10,712 bases of DNA from Patescibacteria group bacterium. Its GTDB lineage: Bacteria > Patescibacteriota > Gracilibacteria > UBA1369 > PNNO01. Positions within the stretch are counted from its first letter, which is position 1. Every line of letters starts with the position of its first letter. Positions 1 through 6,777 of the stretch are shown here, piece by piece. Under the pieces are notes generated by a model, which was given only the letters and a program-made list of their open reading frames with translations, had not been told where the DNA came from and ran no database searches. The stretch covers positions 1 through 10,712 of the forward strand of contig JAHJMX010000091.1 of the NCBI GenBank assembly GCA_018821175.1. The letters run 5' to 3'. The position numbers were made by a program, and so were the translations under genes.

Positions 1-381
1 CGCGTGTGTCACAATTATTGTGCCATCGTTACATTCTGCTCCAAAAACTCCATCCGTTCCCATATCCCAAAACAATTTTGCATAATCCCCGTATGTATAA
101 TCGTGTATTGGATCACTTCCACTTCCTCCAAAACTTGCATCGCCAACCGCCTCACGATAATATTCTTCGTAATCAATCGCATTTTCTTCTACCATATAAG
201 TGAGCTGCTTCATCATTGCGCGCATATCTTGATAAATTTCCTCTTCGAGATTTATGCGGCGACTGCTGCGATACATGTCGACAATTAGCGTCATGATACT
301 TGTAAGAAATACGGCAAACACTGTCACTGCCACAAGCAATTCCACCAGCGTAAATCCTTTTTTTGTTTTCTGTATGTGCAT
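1..381 (-). CDS. Type IV prepilin-like protein (3' end beyond window)
   Basis: An open frame of 127 codons runs leftward from the ATG at 379-381 and leaves the window without a stop. The N-terminus MHIQKTKKGFTLVELLVAV is a class III (prepilin peptidase) signal: short basic leader, cleavage expected after G9, mature Phe at +1, Glu at +5 (E14), then a hydrophobic helix to about residue 32. The rest is acidic and soluble (YQDMRAMMKQ, then a Gly/Ser/Asp-rich stretch), with a Cys near the truncated end. The family forms type IV pili or type II secretion pseudopili and is processed by PilD-like peptidase at the cytoplasmic membrane. The start lies 9 bases after the preceding gene's stop, so it is the last visible gene of a pilin-type operon. 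A PilW/GspJ-like minor pilin is likely from position and order, but the C-terminus is missing. No clear Shine-Dalgarno is visible. Confidence 0.85.
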   Translation of the reverse strand, partial: MHIQKTKKGFTLVELLVAVTVFAVFLTSIMTLIVDMYRSSRRINLEEEIYQDMRAMMKQLTYMVEENAIDYEEYYREAVGDASFGGSGSDPIHDYTYGDYAKLFWDMGTDGVFGAECNDGTIIVTHA

Positions 382-390
382 AATCGCTTG

Positions 391-972
391 TTAGTACCGA
401 GTGCTTCTAATATTTTTTACACTTTTATCTCCGTCATCATTGATCGTCGTAATTTCGATTTCCATCGCTTCGTTTTCGCTGTCTTGGCCAGTATATGAAA
501 TGTTAATTTGTTGATAATAATTGAGATCGTTGCGCATGAATCCATGCATTGAATCTCGGACTTCGCGTTCGCTCAGTTTGAAAATTTTATCAGTGATAAT
601 TCCGCTGTGCGGGCCATCGATCCAGCTTAAGTTATCGCCATTTTTCAAGATATATGTGCCTGGTACAATTTCATTTTCATCGCTGCATCCGATGTGGGGA
701 TTTTGTTGATTCCAGCATTCCTTGAGCTGGTCGGCGAATAAATTTTTATTAATGTTCATGATTTGCACGATCTTGAAAGCAGTATTATTATTGATCATAA
801 AAACCGAATCATCTTCGCTTAGTTTTCTTATGCTGCCGCGGAAAAGTAGTAGCATGATCGCGAATGCTACGACACCAAGTACTATCAAAGTTGTCAGCGA
901 TTTTCGAAAATTTTGTCGGCTTAGTTTTGACGTGTTTAGCAAATTTATTTTGTAATTTTTACGAGTTTTCAC
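391..972 (-). CDS. Membrane-anchored pilin-like protein, minor pilin candidate
   Basis: This is a 193-residue protein with a GTG start (970-972) that overlaps the end of the upstream prepilin gene by 14 bases, which suggests translational coupling. A basic N-terminal segment of about 25 residues precedes one hydrophobic helix (about residues 26-44, TLIVLGVVAFAIMLLLF). The rest is an extracytoplasmic domain with two cysteines, C86 and C96 (ECWNQQNPHIGC), followed by YILKNGD. The neighbouring prepilin has a similar Cys-Trp...Cys...Tyr-Ile layout, so both may share a minor-pilin fold with a disulfide. It lacks the G-F-x-x-x-E prepilin peptidase motif, so it is either a PilX/GspK-like diverged member or a pilus accessory protein anchored by an uncleaved helix. 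The family call is inference from context; the membrane segment and gene boundaries are direct. No alternative ATG occurs before residue 40. Confidence 0.7.
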   Translation of the reverse strand: MKTRKNYKINLLNTSKLSRQNFRKSLTTLIVLGVVAFAIMLLLFRGSIRKLSEDDSVFMINNNTAFKIVQIMNINKNLFADQLKECWNQQNPHIGCSDENEIVPGTYILKNGDNLSWIDGPHSGIITDKIFKLSEREVRDSMHGFMRNDLNYYQQINISYTGQDSENEAMEIEITTINDDGDKSVKNIRSTRY

Positions 973-1639
973 GGTAGTAATTTGTGAGAGTTACTGGTAT
1001 TGCGATTTTTTTTGGTGCGCCAGATTCGAGCCAATGGACTTCGACGCTGGCTTTGATTGTCGGATGCGGGTCAGGGTCGCCTGTTACGCTGTCAATTTTA
1101 ACGATTCGATAGTAAATGCTTTGTTCAATTGCTCCAGGATTCAATAATTTGTGTGATAAATAGTCGCGGTCATTTGCGGGATTACCATCTCCGTCTGAAT
1201 CTTCTGCTAATTTGTCACGATCAATATAGTCGAGTTGGAATGGGCGATCTTGAGCGTCTGAACCATTTGTGAGATCTAGTTCTCTAGGTGCAGTGACGGC
1301 TTCGAGCGTAACTGGTCCTTCGAGCGATACGTCAATGATGTAATTGCCTGCTGTGAGCGGCGTTCCAGTTAAACATGCATCTCCAACAATTCCCCAACAA
1401 TTTGTTTTATCATAACTGAATCTGAGCCAGTTTGTGTCACGCAAGCCGCGGAGTGAATTTGCACCTTGCTGTGCAAGCCAAGTCGCTTCGATGCTGTGCG
1501 CATTGAAATTGATGGCCCGATATCCAATGGAGACAAGCCCAATACTTGCCGCTGCGAGCATTAGCAAAATCGCAACTGAAATGAGTACTTCTACAAGTAC
1601 AAAACCTCGTTGCGAATTTTGACTTTTTAGTTTGGTCAT
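959..1639 (-). CDS. Type IV prepilin, GspI/PilV-like minor pilin
   Basis: A 226-residue protein starting at ATG 1637-1639, five bases after the SLH gene stop. The leader ends RG|FVLVEVLISVAILLML: cleavage is expected after G12, with F13 at +1 and E17 at +5, the standard type IV prepilin signature, then a hydrophobic helix to about residue 38. The motif GLRDTNWLRF (about 65-74) follows, with a likely disulfide pair C81/C89 (NCWGIVGDAC). An Asp-rich loop at 147-157 (DSDGDGNPAND) resembles a calcium-binding DxDGDGxxxxD site and may stabilise the extracellular domain. The product would be a minor subunit of a type IV pilus or pseudopilus. It sits between an S-layer-anchored protein upstream and two more pilin-like genes downstream, all on one strand with gaps under 10 bases, which implies one transcript. 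The pilin call is strong; the subclass is uncertain. Confidence 0.87.
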   Translation of the reverse strand: MTKLKSQNSQRGFVLVEVLISVAILLMLAAASIGLVSIGYRAINFNAHSIEATWLAQQGANSLRGLRDTNWLRFSYDKTNCWGIVGDACLTGTPLTAGNYIIDVSLEGPVTLEAVTAPRELDLTNGSDAQDRPFQLDYIDRDKLAEDSDGDGNPANDRDYLSHKLLNPGAIEQSIYYRIVKIDSVTGDPDPHPTIKASVEVHWLESGAPKKIAIPVTLTNYYRENS

Positions 1640-1644
1640 AAGTA

Positions 1645-3963
1645 TTACATCCCAACAAACAACATAGCTTTCATGATTTCAGCAGAATTCGCTGATCCAT
1701 TTGCACTTATGATGTATTTAATTGGTCTGATATAAGACATAATCATTTCGTATTCTTCGCGTTCGTCTACTGACATTGCGCCATTCATGATTTCCATTTC
1801 TGCAATTACGCTATCAACATAGTCCAAAATTGTTGTTACATTGATATAACTAATCCCGAATTCATAATCTGAAATATTGCTTTTTGCAGATGTTAATCCA
1901 GCGTCACGTGAAACAGTTGTAGTTGACCCATATTCTTGTTCAAGATCTGCGTAATTTGATATTACTAGATAGTTGTCACTAGTAATTCCGTAGAAAAATT
2001 CAATTGGTTCCCCAAAAAATCCCATTGGTAAATCTGCATCTTCAAGTTCTGATGCTGGGATTGCATTGAAATCGATAGTTAATCGGTGAACGTCACGTCC
2101 TCCAACTTTCACAGTATCCAATTTAAATACTTTTGCTCCATCGATTCCATCTGGTGCAGTTGCAACCATTTCATCAACCATTGCGCTGATCCCTGTATGC
2201 ATTTTATTAACCATTGCTTCAGCGGCAACTTTATTCTCGTTTACATCTGCATAAATTGAAATTCCAGGCATCAAATTTGTGTTTTCTTGCCAAACGATTG
2301 CATATCCTGCATTCATCGTATTGAAAATATCATCTTCTAAGCTCATTCCTGTAGCATCTTCAAATTCGTTTAATACTGAATTATATTCATATGATATTTC
2401 TTTCAAAGCATCTGCTTGCATCTTAAATGCTTCGTCAAGACCGTATGCTTCCATGTACATCAACAAGTTTTTTCCAGGAATTTCGCGGTACATGTAAGGC
2501 TGCTTGTATGTAACATCTAACGACATATCCGCTTGAACTAGCATTGCAAGGCCATTCTTATCTGCAGAAAATGAAATGTTTTCTGACGAAACATCGCCAT
2601 AGGCTAGTGTTGGGAGGAGTTCTGCTACATCTGTACTAAATGACGAAATTGCATCTAAATTAATAAATAATGAAGCGAATTTTGGAGCAAGATCACTAGA
2701 TTGATATATTTTATAAATCGAATTTTCTGCTAGAACTGGACCTTCATTTTTAATATTTCGAAGAGTCATGTATTGCGCTTGTGCATTTTCCGCGATCAAA
2801 ATTACGTTGCCAGCGAGTGTCATATTTACATAACCTTCTATACTTGTAATTGTGCGGAATCCAAGAACGTTTTGTTCATAATAAAGCGGATTTGTGCCAC
2901 TTGTGATTTTTTCAATCAGTCTGTTGATTTTTGAATTGTCCTTAACTTCTATTGCCAATAGAGCTGATTCATTTGCGTCAAGTCCAACAACGATTCTATT
3001 TGTGTTGTCTTGAAAAGCGGTTTCAAAATCAGCCTGATAATCTGAAGTCCCGATTAAATCTAGGAAGATATCAATACTATCTTCAATTCCTGGAGTTGTA
3101 TTATCTACATTTGGGAATTTTGCCAAAAGATTGTTGAAATTTGTAATTTCTGTAGAGCTTGATAAATCTAGTTCTAAAGTTGCAAAAATGTCTTTTGGGA
3201 AAATATCTTCTATCGTTAAAATGTGGTTTGTTACAGGGATTTCTACGAGTTCTGTTGGCAGAATAGTGCTTTCATAATAATCAACCGACAAATCAGCTAT
3301 CGCCTTTAGGCGGAATAACATTTCTGCTACTTCTTTTCGGCTCATTGGGTCGCCAGGGAAGAAATTGTAACCATAATTATAATTTTCATAATTGAATTCT
3401 GTGTGCTTTGTCCCAACGGTATTAGTGTTTATTGCTTGATTGAAATATTGTTTATACCAAGCGTCTTCTAGGATATCTACGTAATTTATCCATGTACTTT
3501 CAGCGTCTTCAGACTGATTCATTTTTGTAAATTCAAGCATCGCAATTTTCATTGCTTCAACACGATTTACGCATTGTCCCGGTTTAAAAGTTCCATCTTC
3601 ATATCCTTGTATTGTGTTTCTTTCGCGGGCAGTTCGGACATATGGAGCGTACCATTCTCCTTCAGGAGTATCTGTAAAAAGCTCAGCTGTTGAAGTTGTT
3701 TCATCAATTTCTTTCATTTCGAAAATCATTTTCAAAAGTTCAGATCTTGTTACGCAATAGTCTGGCCCGAAAACACCGTTTCCATATCCTTGAATAACAT
3801 TGTTATCACTCATCCAAATGATACTTCCATTGTAATCCGTTGACGTGAAAACGTCTATAAATGGAGCGATTGGATCTGGGGTTGTAGTTGCGAGCGTTGC
3901 AGTTGCAGTCATTGTCGACATAGCTAAAACGGCAGCTAAGGCGATTGCGAATAGTTTTTTCAT
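1645..3963 (-). CDS. S-layer homology protein with DUF3352-like domain
   Basis: A 772-residue exported protein. It has a Sec signal peptide at 1-26, then three SLH repeats at about 35-82, 96-143 and 160-220, marked by VIQGYGNGVFGPD, TIQGYEDGTFKPG and the R-x-E segments VTRSELLKM, VNRVEAMKI and MSRKEVAEM. SLH repeats bind cell-wall polymers and anchor proteins to the surface. From about 250 to the end is a large domain that I match to the DUF3352 type from its length and pattern; its function is unknown. The C-terminal half is clearly paralogous to the lipoprotein at 4130-5923: shared blocks include PYMYREIPG (489-497), NAGYA, MPGISIY (565-571) and FFYGITSDNY. SLH repeats 1 and 2 carry a Cys (C70, C131) at the same position. 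ATG 3961-3963 has no Shine-Dalgarno; a good promoter lies about 30 bases upstream. It is the first gene of the pilin operon. Confidence 0.85.
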   Translation of the reverse strand: MKKLFAIALAAVLAMSTMTATATLATTTPDPIAPFIDVFTSTDYNGSIIWMSDNNVIQGYGNGVFGPDYCVTRSELLKMIFEMKEIDETTSTAELFTDTPEGEWYAPYVRTARERNTIQGYEDGTFKPGQCVNRVEAMKIAMLEFTKMNQSEDAESTWINYVDILEDAWYKQYFNQAINTNTVGTKHTEFNYENYNYGYNFFPGDPMSRKEVAEMLFRLKAIADLSVDYYESTILPTELVEIPVTNHILTIEDIFPKDIFATLELDLSSSTEITNFNNLLAKFPNVDNTTPGIEDSIDIFLDLIGTSDYQADFETAFQDNTNRIVVGLDANESALLAIEVKDNSKINRLIEKITSGTNPLYYEQNVLGFRTITSIEGYVNMTLAGNVILIAENAQAQYMTLRNIKNEGPVLAENSIYKIYQSSDLAPKFASLFINLDAISSFSTDVAELLPTLAYGDVSSENISFSADKNGLAMLVQADMSLDVTYKQPYMYREIPGKNLLMYMEAYGLDEAFKMQADALKEISYEYNSVLNEFEDATGMSLEDDIFNTMNAGYAIVWQENTNLMPGISIYADVNENKVAAEAMVNKMHTGISAMVDEMVATAPDGIDGAKVFKLDTVKVGGRDVHRLTIDFNAIPASELEDADLPMGFFGEPIEFFYGITSDNYLVISNYADLEQEYGSTTTVSRDAGLTSAKSNISDYEFGISYINVTTILDYVDSVIAEMEIMNGAMSVDEREEYEMIMSYIRPIKYIISANGSANSAEIMKAMLFVGM

Positions 3964-3978
3964 TTTTTAAGGTTAGTT

Positions 3979-4003
3979 AAAAATACTGTTAGATTATACA
4001 GTA
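3979..4003 (-). terminator. Weak intrinsic terminator after tRNA-Trp
   Basis: On the minus strand, arms TACTGT and ACAGTA (6 bp, 8-base loop) are followed directly by TTTTT. This lies 44 bases beyond the mature 3' end of tRNA-Trp. The stem is short and AT-rich, so termination would be partial. It overlaps the -10 box of the next gene's promoter. Confidence 0.4.
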
Positions 4004-4020
4004 GTATTTGATGGTTTCAA
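3993..4020 (-). promoter_or_regulatory. Sigma-70-type promoter for SLH/pilin operon
   Basis: On the minus strand, TTGAAA (4015-4020) and TATAAT (3993-3998) are separated by 16 bases. The predicted start near 3986 gives a leader of about 23 bases to the ATG at 3963. The -10 box is a perfect consensus and the -35 box matches four of six. It lies downstream of tRNA-Trp, so it would drive the leftward operon independently. Confidence 0.65.
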
Positions 4021-4046
4021 ATTACAAGAATTTTTTCTAGTTTTTA

Positions 4047-4121
4047 TGGCAGGGCCAAGAGGATTTGAACCCCTACCTACGGTTTTGGAGACCGACGTGC
4101 TACCATTGACACCATGGCCCT
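4047..4121 (-). tRNA. trnW: tRNA-Trp (anticodon CCA)
   Basis: A 75-base cloverleaf on the minus strand. The acceptor AGGGCCA pairs with TGGCCCT, the discriminator is G and the 3' CCA is encoded. The D stem is GTGT/GCAC (one T-G pair) with loop CAATGGTA. The anticodon loop CTCCAAA gives CCA at 34-36, reading UGG. The T arm is AGGGG/CCTCT around TTCAAAT. The outermost anticodon-stem pair (27-43) is a T-T mismatch. The sequence closely follows bacterial tRNA-Trp. It begins 8 bases after the stop codon of the DUF3352-like lipoprotein, so it is probably processed from a transcript shared with that gene and bL33. Confidence 0.96.
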
Positions 4122-4129
4122 ATCTGATT

Positions 4130-5923
4130 TTATTTCTCGATTTCTGTTTCTACTGTTTTTTCTACTTCTGCGAGTTTAATAAATACCATACCTTCAGCTA
4201 TGTTTTCAACTTTTTTATTTCCACCAATAATGTATTTGATTGGAGCTAAGTAAGTTTTTGCTTTTGCATAAGCAGCATTGAAGTCTTCTGGCATTTCATT
4301 GCCTGATATTTTCATAAATTCGATAAATTGGTCAATATAAAGCACAGTTTCGTCGATAGAGAAATAACTTAATTGATATGGGTAGTTTTTTAGATGAGTT
4401 TGAGCATCTTTAATCATTTCATTTTCCGCAACTGTAAGCTCATTATCCCAAGCTTTATCAAGTCCTGCGTAAGTTGAAATCACAAAATAATTGTTTGCTG
4501 TTATTCCATAGTATAGCTCGAATGGTTCAGTGAAAACACCGGCAGGTAAATTGGCATCGGCAAGCTGAGCCTCAGTTAACCCTGTAAAATCTAAACTTAC
4601 GCGAGTTAAAGTATTTCCTGGATTTTCGCCAAGTTGTACTATTTCGTGTTTCAAAATTTCATCAAAATTTACGTCCTCATTTGTTGCGTTCATCTTCATC
4701 ATTTCGATGCCTTGGAGTAGACCAGCATCAATTAAATCAACGAGTTTTTGTGCTCCATCCGGGTTTGATTTTGCATCTATGTAAATGGATATACCTGGCA
4801 TAACACTGCCATTTCTTTGCATTGAAAATGCATATCCATTATCCATCCAACTCAAAATATCTTGTTCAAGATCTAGTCCAACAGTTTTCTTGAACATATC
4901 TTGTGTGTCTTCCCAATCTTCTTTGTCAGTTTCTGTTGCAAGAAGCATGTCGAGTTCTAGCTTAACAAGCTGTTGTAAATTATATGCCTCGGCATACATT
5001 AATAACTTATCCCCAGGAAGCTCTTTGTACATGTATGGATTTTCGTATGGTAAATCAGCGAGGTTGAATGTTTTTGAGTCTTCATCGAATCCAACATGGA
5101 CATTCATTTGAATGCCTTCTTTCTGTGCGATAAATACAAAAGTTTCAGATAGTAAAGCGGTTACTAAATCTGATCCAAGCAATGCAGATTCACTATCTTG
5201 AATGTTTGCAAAAAGGCTTTCCACATTAATATAGCCGATTCCTAAGTTTGGAGTTTCGATTGATGCAAGTGTGTTTTTGTAATTTTCATTTGAAAGCAAT
5301 GATTCTTTGTTGTCTTTAACACGTTTAACTGCTTCTTCACGATTTTCCTTGATATTTGTAACCAAAATTGTGTCTTCATACAAAACAACGTACATGTCTT
5401 CTGCAGTGTCATCTAAAGTTTTATAACCCCAAAGATTCCCTATTTCCATACCTTCATCCTCGCTCATCAATTCAAGTAATGCGTTTGCTTTCTCAATATC
5501 TGCAATTGTAAAAGCGACATAAATATCAGGTTCATCTTGATTTAGATCGCCAGCAAGCCCCATGATTGCCATAAAGTTATCGCTTATGATTGGCTTGAAG
5601 TCTTCTTCGTATGAAAGGCCAGTCTGTGCGAGTTCTTTGTTCATTTCTGAAAAGCCTTCCTCCATTAGTTTTGTTATATCTTCTTGGGGAAAATAGCTTA
5701 ATAATCTCAAGAAATTTTCTCTTTGAGTTTTATCTTGTGTATTGATACTAAAAAACATCAATGTGTCTTGTGGCAGGAAATCTTCGAGAGCAATCCCTGT
5801 TTTTGATTTGCTGCTTGCTGCAACTTCTGCCTTGTCTGGAGATCCGCATCCGGTTAGCGTGAAAATTAATACAAAAAACAAACCTACTGCAATAAACCTC
5901 TTAAAATAAGAAGAATTCCTCAT
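4130..5923 (-). CDS. DUF3352-like lipoprotein, paralogue of the SLH protein
   Basis: A 597-residue predicted lipoprotein starting at ATG 5921-5923. The N-terminus has a basic, hydrophobic signal ending in the lipobox LTGC (residues 23-26), so C26 would be lipidated and the protein tethered to the outer face of the cytoplasmic membrane. The mature part begins with a polar linker, then the DUF3352-like region from about residue 46 (LEDFLPQDTLMFFSINTQ). The C-terminal half matches the SLH protein at 1645-3963: PYMYKELPG (296-304), DNGYA, MPGISIY (375-381) and LYYGITANNY, ending with a matching segment (LAPIKYIIGG against IRPIKYIISA). The two genes look like an old duplication whose copies were given different anchors. 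The biochemical role is unknown. It lies between bL33 (36-base gap) and tRNA-Trp (8-base gap); I see no convincing promoter of its own, so co-transcription is likely. Confidence 0.82.
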   Translation of the reverse strand: MRNSSYFKRFIAVGLFFVLIFTLTGCGSPDKAEVAASSKSKTGIALEDFLPQDTLMFFSINTQDKTQRENFLRLLSYFPQEDITKLMEEGFSEMNKELAQTGLSYEEDFKPIISDNFMAIMGLAGDLNQDEPDIYVAFTIADIEKANALLELMSEDEGMEIGNLWGYKTLDDTAEDMYVVLYEDTILVTNIKENREEAVKRVKDNKESLLSNENYKNTLASIETPNLGIGYINVESLFANIQDSESALLGSDLVTALLSETFVFIAQKEGIQMNVHVGFDEDSKTFNLADLPYENPYMYKELPGDKLLMYAEAYNLQQLVKLELDMLLATETDKEDWEDTQDMFKKTVGLDLEQDILSWMDNGYAFSMQRNGSVMPGISIYIDAKSNPDGAQKLVDLIDAGLLQGIEMMKMNATNEDVNFDEILKHEIVQLGENPGNTLTRVSLDFTGLTEAQLADANLPAGVFTEPFELYYGITANNYFVISTYAGLDKAWDNELTVAENEMIKDAQTHLKNYPYQLSYFSIDETVLYIDQFIEFMKISGNEMPEDFNAAYAKAKTYLAPIKYIIGGNKKVENIAEGMVFIKLAEVEKTVETEIEK

Positions 5924-5941
5924 AATTGTGGGGTTAATAAT

Positions 5942-5958
5942 TCTAATCGAATATTAGA
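5942..5958 (-). other. Small AT-rich hairpin after bL33 stop
   Basis: Arms TCTAAT and ATTAGA (6 bp, 5-base loop) begin two bases after the bL33 stop codon and 19 bases before the lipoprotein ATG. There is no clear T-run behind it, so it is a poor terminator. It could mark an mRNA processing site or be chance in AT-rich DNA. Confidence 0.3.
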
Positions 5959-5959
5959 T

Positions 5960-6139
5960 TTATGATGATTTTTTAGCGTCTTTTCTCTTTGCTGGAACCT
6001 GTTCGCGGCATGAATTACAAAACATTTTCAATTCTGTTGCGATAGTTTCCTTGTTCTGTTTGTTGTATGCAGTTGTTTTTAATACTTTGTTGCATTTTGT
6101 ACATCTCCATACGCAAAATTGACTTTTTCCGTGCGCCAT
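5960..6139 (-). CDS. rpmG: Large-subunit ribosomal protein bL33
   Basis: A short gene of 59 codons, ATG at 6137-6139 and TAA at 5960-5962. The protein starts MAHGKSQFCVWRCTKCNKV and continues with a Lys/Asn-rich middle (TTAYNKQNKE) and KMFCNSCREQVPAKRK. Two CxxC pairs (C13/C16 and C41/C44) form the zinc ribbon of the zinc-binding form of bL33. Length, basic charge and the K-x-F-C-x-x-C-R segment fit the family. bL33 is a component of the 50S subunit near the E site. A consensus-like promoter lies 43 bases upstream. Downstream, after a lipoprotein gene, comes tRNA-Trp; rpmG followed by tRNA-Trp, secE and nusG is a common bacterial order, which supports the call. No Shine-Dalgarno is visible before the ATG. 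Confidence 0.88.
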   Translation of the reverse strand: MAHGKSQFCVWRCTKCNKVLKTTAYNKQNKETIATELKMFCNSCREQVPAKRKDAKKSS

Positions 6140-6181
6140 ATTTGAATAAATTAATTTGATTTATTATTTCACAGTAACGCG

Positions 6182-6210
6182 ATTATAGCTGCGGTATGTC
6201 AAAAAATCAA
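6182..6210 (-). promoter_or_regulatory. Sigma-70-type promoter for rpmG
   Basis: On the minus strand, TTGATT (6205-6210) and TATAAT (6182-6187) are separated by 17 bases. The predicted start near 6175 gives a leader of about 36 bases to the bL33 ATG. It probably drives rpmG, the lipoprotein gene and tRNA-Trp together. Confidence 0.68.
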
Positions 6211-6217
6211 TTGAATA

Positions 6218-6709
6218 TTATGGTAAATTTTCGAACGTGAAATTCATTATATCTTGGCGGTTTTTATTGAACGTTGAAAATACTGTGTTAGAGAATGCAA
6301 AGGCTGGGAAATCGTTTTGATAAGCAGCTTTTTGATTTTGTTGAGGTTCGAAATTGAGAGTTAGCAATGTGCCATTTTCTTTTTTAATTGTTTTGCCTTG
6401 TTTGAGGCAGAGTCCGACCATAATTATGCCGTCTTGGTTGTCTTCAACGAGAACGAGAGGGTCATCCTGAGATGTGAAAAAATCCCCGAGAGAATAGTTT
6501 TGAAATTTGTATTTTTGTGAATCGAAATTGACGTGGAATGCAGTTCCAAAGAAAGGGTCAGATAGGGATGCGATTTTGATTTCTAATTTGAGTGGCGGTG
6601 AAACTGTCATGTAGATGCGGCCTGTTGGTGCGGTGGCTTTTACTGTCAGGAAAATCAAAATAGTCAGTGCAAGTAACGCCGTGAACGCAATAGTAAATGG
6701 TTTTTTCAT
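6218..6709 (-). CDS. Membrane-anchored cohesin-like protein
   Basis: A 163-residue protein, ATG 6707-6709. Basic MKKPF is followed by a hydrophobic segment (about 5-23) with no clear signal peptidase site, so it may be an uncleaved anchor. Residues from about 33 to the end form one beta-rich domain with the layout of a cohesin-type module: a leading strand (LKLEIKIA), GTAFHVNFDSQKYKF in the place of the usual F-x-V-x-Y-D-x-x-x-L segment, a Gly-bearing strand (GIIMVGLCL), GTLLTLNFEP, and a closing N-F-T-F strand. The similarity is by pattern only. Cohesins bind dockerins, and the upstream gene encodes both module types, so this protein could attach that protein to the membrane. It follows that gene by 68 bases containing a strong hairpin and has no visible promoter. 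Confidence 0.6.
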   Translation of the reverse strand: MKKPFTIAFTALLALTILIFLTVKATAPTGRIYMTVSPPLKLEIKIASLSDPFFGTAFHVNFDSQKYKFQNYSLGDFFTSQDDPLVLVEDNQDGIIMVGLCLKQGKTIKKENGTLLTLNFEPQQNQKAAYQNDFPAFAFSNTVFSTFNKNRQDIMNFTFENLP

Positions 6710-6729
6710 AATAATTCTTTAGTTAGGAA

Positions 6730-6755
6730 ATGGCGCGACCGGAAGGTCGCGCCAT
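6730..6755 (-). terminator. GC-rich intercistronic hairpin, terminator or attenuator
   Basis: Perfect inverted repeat: TGGCGCGACC (6731-6740), loop of four, GGTCGCGCCA (6745-6754), plus one outer A-T pair, giving an 11-bp stem. On the minus strand the loop is TTCC and the stem is followed by TTTCCT, a short U-run. It starts 22 bases after the cohesin/dockerin gene stop and ends about 20 bases before the next ATG. It stands out sharply in AT-rich DNA. It could terminate most transcripts, allow partial read-through, or protect the upstream mRNA's 3' end. Confidence 0.65.
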
Positions 6756-6777
6756 AATAAATATTCCACTCAAACTG

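Noticed and set aside
4..288. Overlapping plus-strand frames at the left edge
   Set aside because: They lie opposite a clear prepilin gene and have Cys/Phe/Ile-rich shadow composition.
6197..6202. Perfect TTGACA near the rpmG promoter
   Set aside because: It is only 9 bases from TATAAT and no -10 lies at the right distance; TTGATT at 17 bases fits better.
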